DNA from: Thermoanaerobacter sp.
Lineage (GTDB): Bacteria > Bacillota > Thermoanaerobacteria > Thermoanaerobacterales > Thermoanaerobacteraceae
Direction of reading: 5' to 3'
Length of the DNA: 64,000 nucleotides
Assembly (NCBI GenBank): GCA_014896455.1
Contig: JADBKJ010000021.1
Span: forward strand, 62,001-126,000
The position numbers and the translations under genes were made by a program. The notes under the pieces were generated by a model. That model had not been told where the DNA came from. It saw only the letters and a list, made by a program, of their open reading frames with translations, and did no database searches. Positions 26,345-35,440 of this stretch are shown piece after piece (position 1 is the first letter of the stretch; each line of letters begins with the position of its first letter).

Positions 26345-27343
26345 TCACCTCTTTACAAAAAATCCTATTTGCTGTGCAATTTCAAGCGTTTTTGTTACAT
26401 TAACTCGATAAGGTCCATTCCGCGATATTCTAAAAATTAATATATCACCTTCTTTTATTATCACTTCTCTTTCTCCATCCAACGCAATAGTACCTTTTTC
26501 CATCACCTCATAAGAATAATCTGTATCCATGTTCAATCTTTTACAATCAATTATCCCTACTTTTTCAACGACGCCCGGAGCTATAGGCGCCATGACCGAC
26601 TCCGGGCTTTCCCCTATTTTTACATATATACCTCCATCCTCATCTTCTGACAATGTTGTTTTAAAACCAGCTACAGAAGAAAAGCCGATGTTATTAGGGT
26701 GAGCCCTTGTAACAAAAATATCAGTTATTGTCGATATATCCCAAATTGCCTTAGTACCTGTAAAGTTCTCTTTAGAGATTACAGCATCTATCAAAGCAAT
26801 GTCCATTAACTTACCGTTTTTGTATATTTCTAATCTTTTATCTCTTTTACACAATATCTCTTTGTCAAATTTACCAGAAGATACTACAGAAGCTACAATG
26901 CCAGCTATAGTTCCTTCCAACATCATAGGATATACATTATTGGTACCTGTCGAAATTGGCAAAAGTGGTGTCTCGTTAATCTCTTTTGCAATAACTCTGT
27001 TGGTTCCATCCCCCCCTAATGAAACAATGCATCCCACACCAAATTGTTCCATTATTTTCGTAGCTACCATTGTATCTGCAAAACTACCAGTTATAGTCAT
27101 ATCAAGTATCTCCACATCTATTCCCAATTGTTTTAAATAAATTAAGTTATTTTTGGCTTTATATCCAATTTCATAAGTGTCAGGCATTATATATATTTTC
27201 TCAGTACCAAATTTTTGAGCAGCCAATATAATTCTTTCAACTATGTTTACCTTTTCATAATTATCAATTACCGTCGCATGTGCAACCAATCGCCTTATAT
27301 CTTTCCCCGATGACGGATTTGCAATTATCCCTATGGTTTTCAT
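26345..27343 (-). CDS. acoX: AcoX-like ATP-NAD kinase family protein
   Basis: This 332-aa protein of the ATP-NAD/diacylglycerol kinase superfamily has the N-terminal IGIIANPSSGKDIRRLVAHA, the GGDGTNR nucleotide-binding motif in IVSLGGDGTNRVIAKE, and a C-terminal beta domain with ALDGEREVIIKEGD. AcoX is regularly encoded inside acetoin-catabolism operons, but its reaction is not established. The gene lies between acoB and acoC, 4 bases from the latter, which supports assignment of the operon to acetoin breakdown rather than pyruvate dehydrogenase. Confidence 0.87.
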   Translation of the reverse strand: MKTIGIIANPSSGKDIRRLVAHATVIDNYEKVNIVERIILAAQKFGTEKIYIMPDTYEIGYKAKNNLIYLKQLGIDVEILDMTITGSFADTMVATKIMEQFGVGCIVSLGGDGTNRVIAKEINETPLLPISTGTNNVYPMMLEGTIAGIVASVVSSGKFDKEILCKRDKRLEIYKNGKLMDIALIDAVISKENFTGTKAIWDISTITDIFVTRAHPNNIGFSSVAGFKTTLSEDEDGGIYVKIGESPESVMAPIAPGVVEKVGIIDCKRLNMDTDYSYEVMEKGTIALDGEREVIIKEGDILIFRISRNGPYRVNVTKTLEIAQQIGFFVKR

Positions 27344-27383
27344 GTCTGCCTCCCTATATTTATCAAACAGAATGCTTTACGTC

Positions 27384-28355
27384 CTATGCTATTGCCCTTA
27401 CCGCCTTTATTATATCTTCTTCATTAGGGATTACAACATTCTCAAGAACCGTCGTAAATGGAATTGGTGTATTTAAAGCTCCAATGCGTACTATCTGTGC
27501 ATCTAGATAATCAAACATTTCTTCAGCTATCAATGCTGCTAACTCACCGCCCCAGCTACCCCTCTTAACTTCTTCTGTAACTATTACTATCTTGTGAGTC
27601 TTTTTTAGGGAATTAAAAATTTTTTCTTTGTCAAGAGGGAACAAAGTCCTCGGGTCTATTACTTCCACTTCTATACCCTCTTTTGAGAATATTTCTGCTG
27701 CTTTTAACGCTTTATGGACCATGAGACCTGTTGCAACTACGGTAACGTCGCTGCCTTCTCTTTTGATATCTGCTACTCCAAGAGGTATGGGTTCATTAGT
27801 ATCAGGAACATCCCCTTTCATACTGTACAAAACTTTATGTTCCACAAAAACCACCGGGTTGTCATCACGTATTGCAGATATCATTAGACCTAAAGCATCT
27901 TTAGGAGTAGAAGGATAAACCACCTTTAATCCCGGCACATGAGTAAACCACGCTTCAAGGCTTTGTGAATGCTGAGCTGCTGCTTGTATTCCTGCACCGG
28001 CTGGCATTCTTAAAACCATAGGTATTGTGATTTTCCCGCCAAACATATACCTCATTTTTGCAGCCTGATTGACAAGCTGGTCCATTGCCACTGTTACAAA
28101 ATCCATAAACATAAGCTCAGCAACAGGTCGCATGCCAGTAGCTGCAGCTCCTATCGAAACACCTGTAATTGCTGTTTCTGAAATAGGAGTATCTCTTACT
28201 CTGTCCTCTCCAAATTCATCTATCAAGCCGCGAGTTACGCCAAAAGTCCCTCCAAATCTCCCAATATCTTCTCCTAATAAAAACACTGCCGGGTCTCTTC
28301 TCATCTCATTTAAAATAGCTTCTCTTAAAGCCTCTGCATACGTCATATTCCTCAT
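27384..28355 (-). CDS. acoB: TPP-dependent dehydrogenase E1 beta subunit (acetoin dehydrogenase type)
   Basis: The 323-aa product shows E1-beta signatures: [36 protein letters not shown] (with the TPP-binding glutamate), [18 protein letters not shown] and [13 protein letters not shown]. With E1-alpha it carries out TPP-dependent cleavage of acetoin (or decarboxylation of a 2-oxoacid) and reductive acylation of E2 lipoate. Its ATG overlaps the acoA stop (ATGA), which implies translational coupling. The subunit itself is intact, but its alpha partner carries a frameshift. Confidence 0.92.
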   Translation of the reverse strand: MRNMTYAEALREAILNEMRRDPAVFLLGEDIGRFGGTFGVTRGLIDEFGEDRVRDTPISETAITGVSIGAAATGMRPVAELMFMDFVTVAMDQLVNQAAKMRYMFGGKITIPMVLRMPAGAGIQAAAQHSQSLEAWFTHVPGLKVVYPSTPKDALGLMISAIRDDNPVVFVEHKVLYSMKGDVPDTNEPIPLGVADIKREGSDVTVVATGLMVHKALKAAEIFSKEGIEVEVIDPRTLFPLDKEKIFNSLKKTHKIVIVTEEVKRGSWGGELAALIAEEMFDYLDAQIVRIGALNTPIPFTTVLENVVIPNEEDIIKAVRAIA

Positions 28356-29337
28356 CTTACCCTTACCTCCTCTACTATATCTGTATAAACATCCTCTACC
28401 GCTGCCTCTTCTTTTGGATATGGGCTTTCTTCAGCAAACCTTACCGCTTCTTCTACCTCTTCAACTATCCTTGCCTCTATATCTTTTAATTCTTTCTCAG
28501 TTGCCACATCATTGTCGAGTATATGTTTACTTAATCGAAGTATTGGATCTTTTGCCAACCATTCTTCCACTTCTTCTTTAGACCTATAAATAGTAGGATC
28601 CCCTTCAAAATGCCCTCTATATCTATACGTTTTACATTCAACTAAAGTCGGACCGGCTCCACTTCTAGCCCTGTTTATAGCTTCTTTTGCTACTTCATAC
28701 ACTGCCAATACATCGTTTCCATCCACCGTAACCCCAGGAATACCATAACCAATAGCTCTGTCAGCTACATCTTTGATAGCTTGGTGCTTATCCTGCCTCA
28801 TAGTATACCATAAAGGTTGTTTTCACAGACAAACACTACTGGTAACTTCCATATAGAGGCTATATTCAACGCCTCGTGAAAAGTACTCTGGTTGGAGGCG
28901 CCATCACCAAAGAAACATACTGCCACCTGATCAGTTCCTCTCATTTTAGCGGAAAGAGCTGCACCCGCTGCAATAGGAAAACCTCCACCTACAATACCAT
29001 TAGCTCCTAAAATTCCTTTAGTGGCATCCGCTATATGCATAGATCCGCCTTTCCCTTTACAGTATCCCGTTTCTTTGCCATATAATTCGGCCATCATATA
29101 TTTTAGATCGCCACCTTTTGCTATTAAATGACCATGACCTCTGTGAGTACTGGTAATATAGTCTTTATCCTCTAAATTTTCGCATACACCGACAGCTGTA
29201 GCCTCTTCACCAATGTATAAATGTACAAAACCTAAAACCTTCCCCTGAGCAAATAGTTCCGCGACTTTTTCTTCAAACTTCCTGATTTTAACCATTCTGG
29301 TGTACATATCAAGAAGAACATCTCTTGAAATTTCCAT
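28352..29337 (-). pseudogene. acoA: TPP-dependent E1 alpha subunit (acoA), split by a frameshift
   Basis: Two overlapping frames together make one E1-alpha. The first (28798-29337) carries the start, HRGHGHLIAKGG and the TPP-binding FFGDGASNQSTFHEALNIAS, then stops right after ENNLYGIL. The second (28352-28801) resumes with MRQDKHQAIKDVADRAIGYG and runs to the normal end with YRYRGHFEGDP. The join reads GGTATACTATGAGGCAG; one extra base would restore GIxMRQDKHQ, as in intact homologues. The break falls in the active-site region just after the TPP motif. Because the frames meet at an ATGA overlap, two separate chains could still be made. A sequencing error is the other explanation. Confidence 0.88.
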
Positions 29338-29354
29338 AACTATTCATCTCCTCC

Positions 29355-29720
29355 TCATTTTATATTTACCGTTATGCAAGCCACTGCAACTTCAATGGTG
29401 TCATCTTTGTCTCCAAATTCCGGCTCTTTTATTCCTGCTACCCTCATCCCCCCTTTTATTGCTTTTACATATTTTTCCCCAATGGGAAGTACAGCCTTTA
29501 TTCCTTCTTCTTCAATTTCTTCTGGCCTTGATACTGCCACTGTAGCCTCTACAACTATCTCATTTAAGTCAACACCCAATATTTCCGTAAGTCCACATAG
29601 ACAACTATGAGATATCGCATCTTTTACTGCCTTTTGAGCAGCTTTATTGACATCTTGACCGTGTAAATCTACTCCATATCCAAACTCGACTATAAACCTT
29701 TTAATAAGTACCGCCTCCAT
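29355..29720 (-). CDS. Lin0512 family protein
   Basis: The 121-aa product contains KRFIVEFGYGVDLHGQDVNK and AISHSCLCGLTEILGVDLNE, typical of the Lin0512 family of small proteins. These resemble ring-forming, tautomerase-like or cyclohydrolase-like folds, and no reaction is established. It is the first gene behind the sigma-54 promoter at 29765-29779 and 17 bases ahead of acoA, so it belongs to the acetoin operon. The paired cysteines (SCLC) are conserved-looking. The start is ATG at 29720. Confidence 0.78.
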   Translation of the reverse strand: MEAVLIKRFIVEFGYGVDLHGQDVNKAAQKAVKDAISHSCLCGLTEILGVDLNEIVVEATVAVSRPEEIEEEGIKAVLPIGEKYVKAIKGGMRVAGIKEPEFGDKDDTIEVAVACITVNIK

Positions 29721-29764
29721 TTCTTAAAATTTTTTATCAAAAACAATGCTATTAAAATTAATAT

Positions 29765-29779
29765 TCAAATTTCATGCCA
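29765..29779 (-). promoter_or_regulatory. Sigma-54 (-24/-12) promoter of the aco operon
   Basis: On the minus strand TGGCAT-GAAAT-TTGA matches the TGGCAC-N5-TTGC consensus with the invariant GG and correct spacing; only the -12 GC is GA. It lies 45 bp upstream of the Lin0512 start and downstream of a sigma-54 activator gene, which strongly supports it. Confidence 0.75.
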
Positions 29780-29780
29780 A

Positions 29781-29812
29781 AATAAAAAACCCCTTAAATT
29801 AAGGGTTAATAA
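29781..29812 (-). terminator. Terminator of acoR
   Basis: On the minus strand AACCCTTAATTTAAGGGGTT is followed by TTTTATTTT. It separates acoR from the sigma-54 promoter, so the operon depends on its own promoter. Confidence 0.8.
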
Positions 29813-29845
29813 ATTATCAATCTCATATTTATACAAAATCATTTG

Positions 29846-29885
29846 TCTCATTTTGAGATTCCTTTTATTTAGTCTCAATTTGAGA
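29846..29885. promoter_or_regulatory. Paired palindromes, candidate AcoR enhancer sites
   Basis: Two near-identical 13-bp palindromes occur: TCTCATTTTGAGA (29846-29858) and TCTCAATTTGAGA (29873-29885). Their centres are 27 bp apart, about 70-120 bp upstream of the sigma-54 promoter. The second lies inside the last codons of acoR. Position, pairing and dyad symmetry are what an upstream activator sequence for a Fis-type activator should show. Confidence 0.7.
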
Positions 29886-31832
29886 CAGCAATTCCTTTAC
29901 ACTTATATTGTATTTTTTTATCTTTCTATAAATAGTAGCTCTACTCAAATTTAACATTTCAGCTGCCTTCAATATATTACCCTTGGCTATTTTTAGTGCT
30001 TCTCTTATGTTTTTTTCTTCAATAACTTCAATTGGAAAGACTGTAGTATTATTTTCCTGTTGTGCATTACTATTTTCACTTATATTTTCAGGGAAATACT
30101 CTTCGATAATTACTTTGCCTTCCGTAAGGTAATACGCCCTGTCGATAACATTTTGTAACTCTCGAACATTTCCTGGCCAGTTGTAATTCATCAATCGTTC
30201 TATAAACGATTCGCTTAAAACCTTATAATCTGAAACGCTTAAAGCATTATATCTATTAAGTCGTTCTACAAACACTTTAGCAAGAAGTTCAACGTCTCCT
30301 TTTCTCTCTCTTAAAGGAGGGATGTTTATTTTTATGACATTTATCCTATAATATAAATCATTTCTAAAATTCTTTTTATTCACTTCTTCACTTAAATTCC
30401 TATTAGTTGCCGCAATAACCCTTACATTCAATTTCTTTTCCTCAGTACCGCCTACCCTTACAATTTTATGGTTATCCAGCACTCTTAAAAGTTTAGATTG
30501 CACCTCATAGGGCAACTCTCCAATTTCATCTAAAAATATCGTTCCATTGTCAGCAAGTTCAAATTTACCAGGTTTACCTTCTTTATTTGCCCCAGTAAAC
30601 GCTCCTCTTTCGTACCCAAAAAGCTCACTTTCTACTAATTCTCGTGGTATAGAAGCACAGTTTACTGCAATAAATGGCCCTTTTGAACGTTTACTATAGT
30701 TATGTATTGCTTGCGCAAAAAGTTCTTTACCTGTTCCACTTTCACCCTCTATAAGGATATTGCAATCACTCCTCGCAGCTTTTTTAGCAGTTTCTATGAT
30801 TTTTTTCATATTTTCATCATTTGTGATTATATCTTCAAATGTATAACTCGCTTTAAATCCTGCTAATTTATTAACAACATTACGAACATATTTCTCTTCT
30901 CTAAAAGTTATAACAGTACCTATAATTTTTCTGTTAGCTACTATAGGAACAGCATTTATACGACATGGTATTTTTTGGTTACGACCATAAAAAACACATT
31001 CAACATCGTAATAGGGTTCTGTCTGACTTAATATATCCTCAATTATATCCACATCTTCAAGTATGGACTGTATATGCATGCCTATAATTTCCTTCTTTGA
31101 AATATTTAATATCTTTAATGCTATTTCATTAACCCTCTGAACAACAAAATTATGGTCCATTATAAGCATGCCTTCGTGAATAGAATCAAAAGTAGCGTCT
31201 ATAAGTTTATGAGATTTGATAAGCGCAAGTTGCTTTTCAATAGAACAAGCTACAGCAAGTACAATACCTAAATTATGTGGATGTGCGTCTTCTTTTAATC
31301 CAGTCATATCAAGGCATCCTATAATATTGCCGTTTTCATCATGAATAGGTGCTGCAGAACATGTGGCTATGTGATGGGTAATGCAATAATGTTCGGCTCC
31401 CACCAGTTGTATAGGTTTATTAAGTCTTAAAGCCAAAGCAATCGCATTAGTCCCCACCGCCTCTTCTGTCCATAAAGCCCCTTCAACAAAGTTTAATTTT
31501 CTCGTCTCTCCCATTATACTATCATCGCCAATTCTGTCAATAAGATAACCGTCCCTGTCCACCAAGACAAACAAAAAACCTGAGCCAGTTACTTGTTTAT
31601 ATACATTTTCCATAATAGGATGTGCAACAGATATTAAATCCTCATTTTGCCTCAACCTTATTTTCATGTTATCTTCATCTAATATTTCTCCAACGCCTCC
31701 AAAAGGATCTACACCGTAGAACTTGCAAAGCTCCCATGACTCTCTGACCTCTTCTTTAACACCTTCAGTAAATACCCCATCATTAACGTATCTCCACCAA
31801 GCCCTCTCCATAAAAGATATAAAATCTTTCAT
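29865..31832 (-). CDS. acoR: Sigma-54-dependent activator AcoR
   Basis: This 655-aa enhancer-binding protein has an N-terminal GAF-type sensor (about 60-190, with [13 protein letters not shown]), a PAS domain (about 205-315), an AAA+ domain with Walker [17 protein letters not shown], the sigma-54 contact loop [24 protein letters not shown] (Walker B), and a C-terminal Fis-type HTH ([20 protein letters not shown]). The architecture is that of AcoR, which activates acetoin catabolism genes. It is intact although acoA and lpd are damaged. It lies upstream of the operon it should control, and its 3' end contains one of the two candidate binding palindromes. Confidence 0.92.
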   Translation of the reverse strand: MKDFISFMERAWWRYVNDGVFTEGVKEEVRESWELCKFYGVDPFGGVGEILDEDNMKIRLRQNEDLISVAHPIMENVYKQVTGSGFLFVLVDRDGYLIDRIGDDSIMGETRKLNFVEGALWTEEAVGTNAIALALRLNKPIQLVGAEHYCITHHIATCSAAPIHDENGNIIGCLDMTGLKEDAHPHNLGIVLAVACSIEKQLALIKSHKLIDATFDSIHEGMLIMDHNFVVQRVNEIALKILNISKKEIIGMHIQSILEDVDIIEDILSQTEPYYDVECVFYGRNQKIPCRINAVPIVANRKIIGTVITFREEKYVRNVVNKLAGFKASYTFEDIITNDENMKKIIETAKKAARSDCNILIEGESGTGKELFAQAIHNYSKRSKGPFIAVNCASIPRELVESELFGYERGAFTGANKEGKPGKFELADNGTIFLDEIGELPYEVQSKLLRVLDNHKIVRVGGTEEKKLNVRVIAATNRNLSEEVNKKNFRNDLYYRINVIKINIPPLRERKGDVELLAKVFVERLNRYNALSVSDYKVLSESFIERLMNYNWPGNVRELQNVIDRAYYLTEGKVIIEEYFPENISENSNAQQENNTTVFPIEVIEEKNIREALKIAKGNILKAAEMLNLSRATIYRKIKKYNISVKELLSQIETK

Positions 31833-31869
31833 GATACTCCCCCTTAAAACATTTTAAAATTCTCCTCAA

Positions 31870-31903
31870 GCAAAAACAAAGGCTTAAAAACTAAGCCTTT
31901 GTC
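31870..31903 (-). terminator. Terminator of the lip operon
   Basis: The hairpin ACAAAGGCTTAG / TTAAGCCTTTGT followed by TTTTTG overlaps the lipA stop codon. It is the same design (hairpin over the stop codon) as the sites occupied by the mini-elements. Confidence 0.85.
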
Positions 31904-32739
31904 ACCTTCAGTCCCTCATCAGCATGATAAGAACTTCTGACTAAGGGACCAGAAGCTACGTATTTAAAACCTAATTCATATCCTATCTCTTCATATCTCT
32001 CAAATTGCTGTGGAGTAACATATTCTGCTACTTCTATATGTTTTACTGAAGGTCTTAGATACTGTCCTATAGTCATCATGTCACAATCAACACTTCTTAA
32101 GTCTTTCATAACTTGTATAACCTCTTCTTCTGTTTCCCCAAGCCCCACCATAATTCCTGACTTAGTAAGAATATAGGGGTCTAGTTCTTTTGACTTTTTT
32201 AAAAGGTTTAAAGACCTTGAATAATCAGCTTTTGGCCTAACTTTTGAATAAAGTCTAGGCACTGTTTCTATATTGTGATTTATTATATCTGGCTTGGCTT
32301 CTATTACTTTAGCAATAGACTCCTCTTTGCCCATGAAATCAGATACAAGTACCTCGACTGTAACTCCTGGCAATTTTTTAAGTTCATAGATTGTCTTTGC
32401 AAAATGTGATGCCCCACCATCCGGCAAATCATCTCTTGTAACACAAGTAACCACCACATGCTTTAGTCCTAATTTTTGAGCAGCCTCAGCTACTCTTCTC
32501 GGTTCATCCTCATCAAGGGGCTGAGGATGGCCTTTTTCTACCGCACAAAACCTACAGTTTCGTGTACATATATTTCCCATAATCATAAAAGTAGCTGTCT
32601 TTCTCGCAAAGCATTCCCCCATGTTGGGACAATTGGCACTTTGACAAACTGTGTTTAAAGACATACTTTTTAAAAAAGCTTCCATCCTGTTTAAATCTTC
32701 GTTTAATAGCCTCACTTTGAGCCATTCAGGCTTTTGCAT
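31891..32739 (-). CDS. lipA: Lipoyl synthase LipA
   Basis: This radical-SAM enzyme inserts two sulfurs into octanoyl-E2 or GcvH. The 282-aa protein carries the auxiliary-cluster cysteines in [13 protein letters not shown] and the radical-SAM CxxxCxxC in [12 protein letters not shown]; the C-terminal serine motif is in [14 protein letters not shown]. It overlaps the end of lipB, and I use the ATG at 32739 because the TTG at 32745 has no better ribosome site. It sits between acoR and lipB, next to a lipoate-dependent dehydrogenase, whose E2 it should modify. Confidence 0.94.
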   Translation of the reverse strand: MQKPEWLKVRLLNEDLNRMEAFLKSMSLNTVCQSANCPNMGECFARKTATFMIMGNICTRNCRFCAVEKGHPQPLDEDEPRRVAEAAQKLGLKHVVVTCVTRDDLPDGGASHFAKTIYELKKLPGVTVEVLVSDFMGKEESIAKVIEAKPDIINHNIETVPRLYSKVRPKADYSRSLNLLKKSKELDPYILTKSGIMVGLGETEEEVIQVMKDLRSVDCDMMTIGQYLRPSVKHIEVAEYVTPQQFERYEEIGYELGFKYVASGPLVRSSYHADEGLKVTKA

Positions 32740-33415
32740 TATCAATCACCGCCAATCTATCTAAAGTTATCTCATTAAAGTGTATACCAAATACTTCACT
32801 AAATTTATCAACCATTTTTTCTTTTACTTTTTCTATGTCTTCATTTATTCCAAGTTTTTGCATAGAAGTAACTCCAAACTCAGTAATGCCGCAGGCATTT
32901 ATTAAGCCAAAATATGAAAGTTCAGTATTTACATTAAAGGCTATTCCATGCCAAGTAATCCAGCGCCTAACAGCGATACCTATGGCGCATATCTTTTCAT
33001 CTCCTATCCATACTCCGGTGTATTTAGGCTTCCTTCCCGCTTTTATACCATACTCCTCCAGGAGTTTTATAATCGTCTCTTCTAATTTATAAACAAAAAG
33101 ATGAACATCTTTTTGCCACTTTGCCAAATTAAATATAGGATAGGCAACTATTTGTCCTGGCCCGTGAAAAGTTATTTTACCTCCCCTTTCTACTTTATAA
33201 AGCTCCGCTTTTTTCATAAGTTCCTCTAAAGGCACAAGGATGTTTTCCTCAAAACCACCTGAAACTCCTATAGTATATACTGGTGGATGTTGAAGCAATA
33301 TAAGAATCCCGTCCGTCTCGCCCTTTTTAACTCTTTCAAAGGCTTTAAGCTGTATCTCTTTTCCTTCCATATAAGGTACAATTCCCAGTTTTAAAACTTC
33401 TCCCTTTCTCAACAT
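32726..33415 (-). CDS. lipB: Octanoyl-[ACP]:protein N-octanoyltransferase LipB
   Basis: LipB transfers octanoyl groups from acyl carrier protein to lipoyl domains. The 229-aa product has the [19 protein letters not shown] motif, the catalytic lysine region [20 protein letters not shown] and the active-site cysteine in [12 protein letters not shown]. The ATG at 33415 has AAAGGAG upstream; the GTG at 33421 is part of that site. It overlaps lipA by 14 bases and begins 3 bases after the stop of the E3 remnant, so the original operon was lpd-lipB-lipA. Confidence 0.94.
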   Translation of the reverse strand: MLRKGEVLKLGIVPYMEGKEIQLKAFERVKKGETDGILILLQHPPVYTIGVSGGFEENILVPLEELMKKAELYKVERGGKITFHGPGQIVAYPIFNLAKWQKDVHLFVYKLEETIIKLLEEYGIKAGRKPKYTGVWIGDEKICAIGIAVRRWITWHGIAFNVNTELSYFGLINACGITEFGVTSMQKLGINEDIEKVKEKMVDKFSEVFGIHFNEITLDRLAVIDNAKA

Positions 33416-33417
33416 AA

Positions 33418-33615
33418 TCACTCCTTTAACTTGTCCTTATTTATAGGAATTCCTAATGCATCTTCTGCTGCCTCTTTTACGCTTTCTGAAAGCGTAGGAT
33501 GAGCATGAATTGCATCTTCCAACTCTTCTAATTTGTGGATTGATGCTTGATTTATCTTTTTATTTATTTCTACACTTAACCTCAAAAATCCTTCTTTCAT
33601 CATGCCAATAACATG
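33418..33615 (-). pseudogene. Remnant of dihydrolipoamide dehydrogenase E3 (lpd)
   Basis: Only the C-terminal 65 or so codons remain. They start at HVIG, as in the interface domain of E3, and run through DAIHAHPTLSESVKEAAEDA, which holds the catalytic His-Pro-Thr-Leu-Ser-Glu motif of dihydrolipoamide dehydrogenase. An in-frame TGA stands immediately before HVIG, and the FAD/NAD domains are missing. A short frame from the ATG at 33603 could be translated but has no ribosome site and no cofactor domain. The lost 5' part is replaced by the promoter region of the divergent gene at 33670. Its place with lipB/lipA and aco genes fits the E3 of that complex. Confidence 0.88.
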
Positions 33616-33669
33616 TCAATTCTATTCAATAATCATTATGCATATATTTTAGCAAAGGGAGGGAAATTT

Positions 33670-35058
33670 ATGGACAAGATTGTGACTAAAAAAGATGAGG
33701 ATTTTTTACAGTATCTTTATCTTAAAGATAGAAAAATCCTATTGAACACTATAGAAAATGGAAAAACAACAGAAGAAATCATTGTAAAAGACTGTTTAAG
33801 TGATTTTGACGCGTGTTACGACGAAGAAGGAAAACTAAACCTGATATACTATAATTCACAAGGAGAAATAGTTTTTTTAATTCAAAAGAAAGAAGGATGG
33901 GTAGGTAAAGCTTTATACACCTATAAAGATAAAAAAACGTATATAAGCAATTTTAACCTTTTAACAAAAAATAAAACACTTCACATATTTTTTACAATTA
34001 GTAATTCTAATAATCCTAGAGAAGTCCATTTAATACACCAAAAATGGGCTAAAAATTGGAGTGGCAATAATATAGCTCATATAAAAAATATTTCCTTTAC
34101 TCCTTTTTATGACTTATTCATTGATGAAGAGGAAAATATTCATTTAATTTATGTTACAAAAGAAAAAAATAAAAACCAACTTTATTATCTTTACTACGTA
34201 AAAGATAACTGGTCGCCAAAATTTCTAATTTCAGAAGCAGAAGAAATATTCTATCCTACAATAACTGTAGATTCTCAAAAAAATGTACATACTTTATGGG
34301 TAGAAGAAGATATAATTCAAGAAATAAAATATAGAAAGAAAACTGCTGGAAGCTGGCCAAAAGGCAGTTGGGGTAGCCCCATAACTTTGGCTTATTCTAC
34401 AAAAAATATTAAAAATTGCTATATCTCCCTTTTAGAAAATACTTTATGGTGCACTTACCTTCAAAACGATAGCTTTTTTGCCACCATGTCCTCTGACGGA
34501 GGAAATAGTTGGTGCAAGCCTTTTAAAATTCCTCCTTCTTTTTCTGAATACAACTTTTTTAAGTTAAAAAGCCCAATAGACAAATTTCAAAGCAATTATT
34601 TATTTATAAACCATAGCGGAGAAGTAATTCCTTCTTTGCAATACAAATTAACCAGGAAAAACGGAGAAAAAGATTCTTACTTCACTTTTTATATAAAAGA
34701 AGTTCAGGAGTATTTAAACATCCTAATAAAAAAACTGGAAACTATTAAGAATGAAAAAACAAGATTAGAAGAAGAACTAAGCAGAAAAAATGTTGAAATT
34801 ACAATAAAAAACAAAAATATAGCCGATTTACAAGAATTATTAAAACAAATAAATGATGAAAAAATGAAAATTGCCCTTAAAGCGGACAATTACAATACAA
34901 TGGTAAATAGTTTGATAAGAGAAAATGAAAATCTTAAAAAACAAATAAAAGACTTACAAAATCAAATAATAATTTTAAATGCTAAACTGGAAAATCTACA
35001 AAATGTCAGCACTTTTCAAAAAATAAAAAGTATATTTATAAAAAGTGATGAACATTAA
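33670..35058 (+). CDS. Uncharacterised protein: beta-propeller-like N-terminus, coiled-coil C-terminus
   Basis: I do not recognise a named family. The first about 330 of 462 residues show recurring strand patterns with aromatic/Trp and Asp-x-x-x-Asn-x-His repeats such as IDEEENIHLIYV, VDSQKNVHTLWVEE and MSSDGGNSWCKPF. The last resembles an Asp-box (SxDxGxxW) of BNR/sialidase-like propellers. Residues about 345-450 form a long coiled coil (KLETIKNEKTRLEEELSRK, ENENLKKQIKDLQNQI). No signal peptide or membrane helix is visible. The start is ATG at 33670 with GGGAGGG 7 bases upstream. It is convergent with the DUF3343 gene, overlapping 4 bases. A decayed partial copy lies at 23815-24556. Confidence 0.7.
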   Translation: MDKIVTKKDEDFLQYLYLKDRKILLNTIENGKTTEEIIVKDCLSDFDACYDEEGKLNLIYYNSQGEIVFLIQKKEGWVGKALYTYKDKKTYISNFNLLTKNKTLHIFFTISNSNNPREVHLIHQKWAKNWSGNNIAHIKNISFTPFYDLFIDEEENIHLIYVTKEKNKNQLYYLYYVKDNWSPKFLISEAEEIFYPTITVDSQKNVHTLWVEEDIIQEIKYRKKTAGSWPKGSWGSPITLAYSTKNIKNCYISLLENTLWCTYLQNDSFFATMSSDGGNSWCKPFKIPPSFSEYNFFKLKSPIDKFQSNYLFINHSGEVIPSLQYKLTRKNGEKDSYFTFYIKEVQEYLNILIKKLETIKNEKTRLEEELSRKNVEITIKNKNIADLQELLKQINDEKMKIALKADNYNTMVNSLIRENENLKKQIKDLQNQIIILNAKLENLQNVSTFQKIKSIFIKSDEH

Positions 35059-35312
35059 ATAATTTTGACTATTTTATATCCTGCAGGAATTCTTTCTACT
35101 TCGTATATCCCCTTGTAAGGAATGTTGAGCCTTTGCAAAAGGTTTTGTACTACTCGCAAAGATTCCAATCCAAACTTGAGAGAATGGCTGCAGCTTTCCG
35201 TGATACTTCTGGGAGTTGGTACAAATTCCACCGGAATATTATTTTTCTTTAACATTTTTTCTGCCATTAAACCATGCTGATAAGAGTAAAAGACAATCAA
35301 TCCATATTTCAC
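35055..35312 (-). CDS. DUF3343 family protein
   Basis: The 85-aa product starts VKYGLIVFYSYQHGLMAEKM and contains VEFVPTPRSITESCSHSLKF, the pattern of DUF3343. This is a small ferredoxin-like-fold family often encoded near sulfur or selenium trafficking genes and proposed to act as a Se/S carrier; the cysteine in ESCSHS would be the functional residue. The start is GTG at 35312 with GAGGTGG 5 bases upstream; the longer frame from 35345 has no site. Function is not established. Confidence 0.75.
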   Translation of the reverse strand: MKYGLIVFYSYQHGLMAEKMLKKNNIPVEFVPTPRSITESCSHSLKFGLESLRVVQNLLQRLNIPYKGIYEVERIPAGYKIVKII

Positions 35313-35440
35313 TAATACCACCTCAAAATCAGTATATTCCAACAAAGCAAAAGTTGATACAATGTTCCTATCTAACCATAAATTACTTGAAGGAATTTAC
35401 AGCTGTTTGTAGAATATATGATTTTGAGGAGGTAATAAAA

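Noticed and set aside
28352-28801. Second half of acoA as a separate gene
   Set aside because: It starts in the middle of a conserved E1-alpha domain and continues the upstream frame exactly, so it is one gene broken by a frameshift.
29820-29885. TCTCA/TGAGA palindromes as another mini-element or terminator
   Set aside because: They have no T-run and no further similarity to the element ends. Their spacing upstream of a sigma-54 promoter fits activator sites better.
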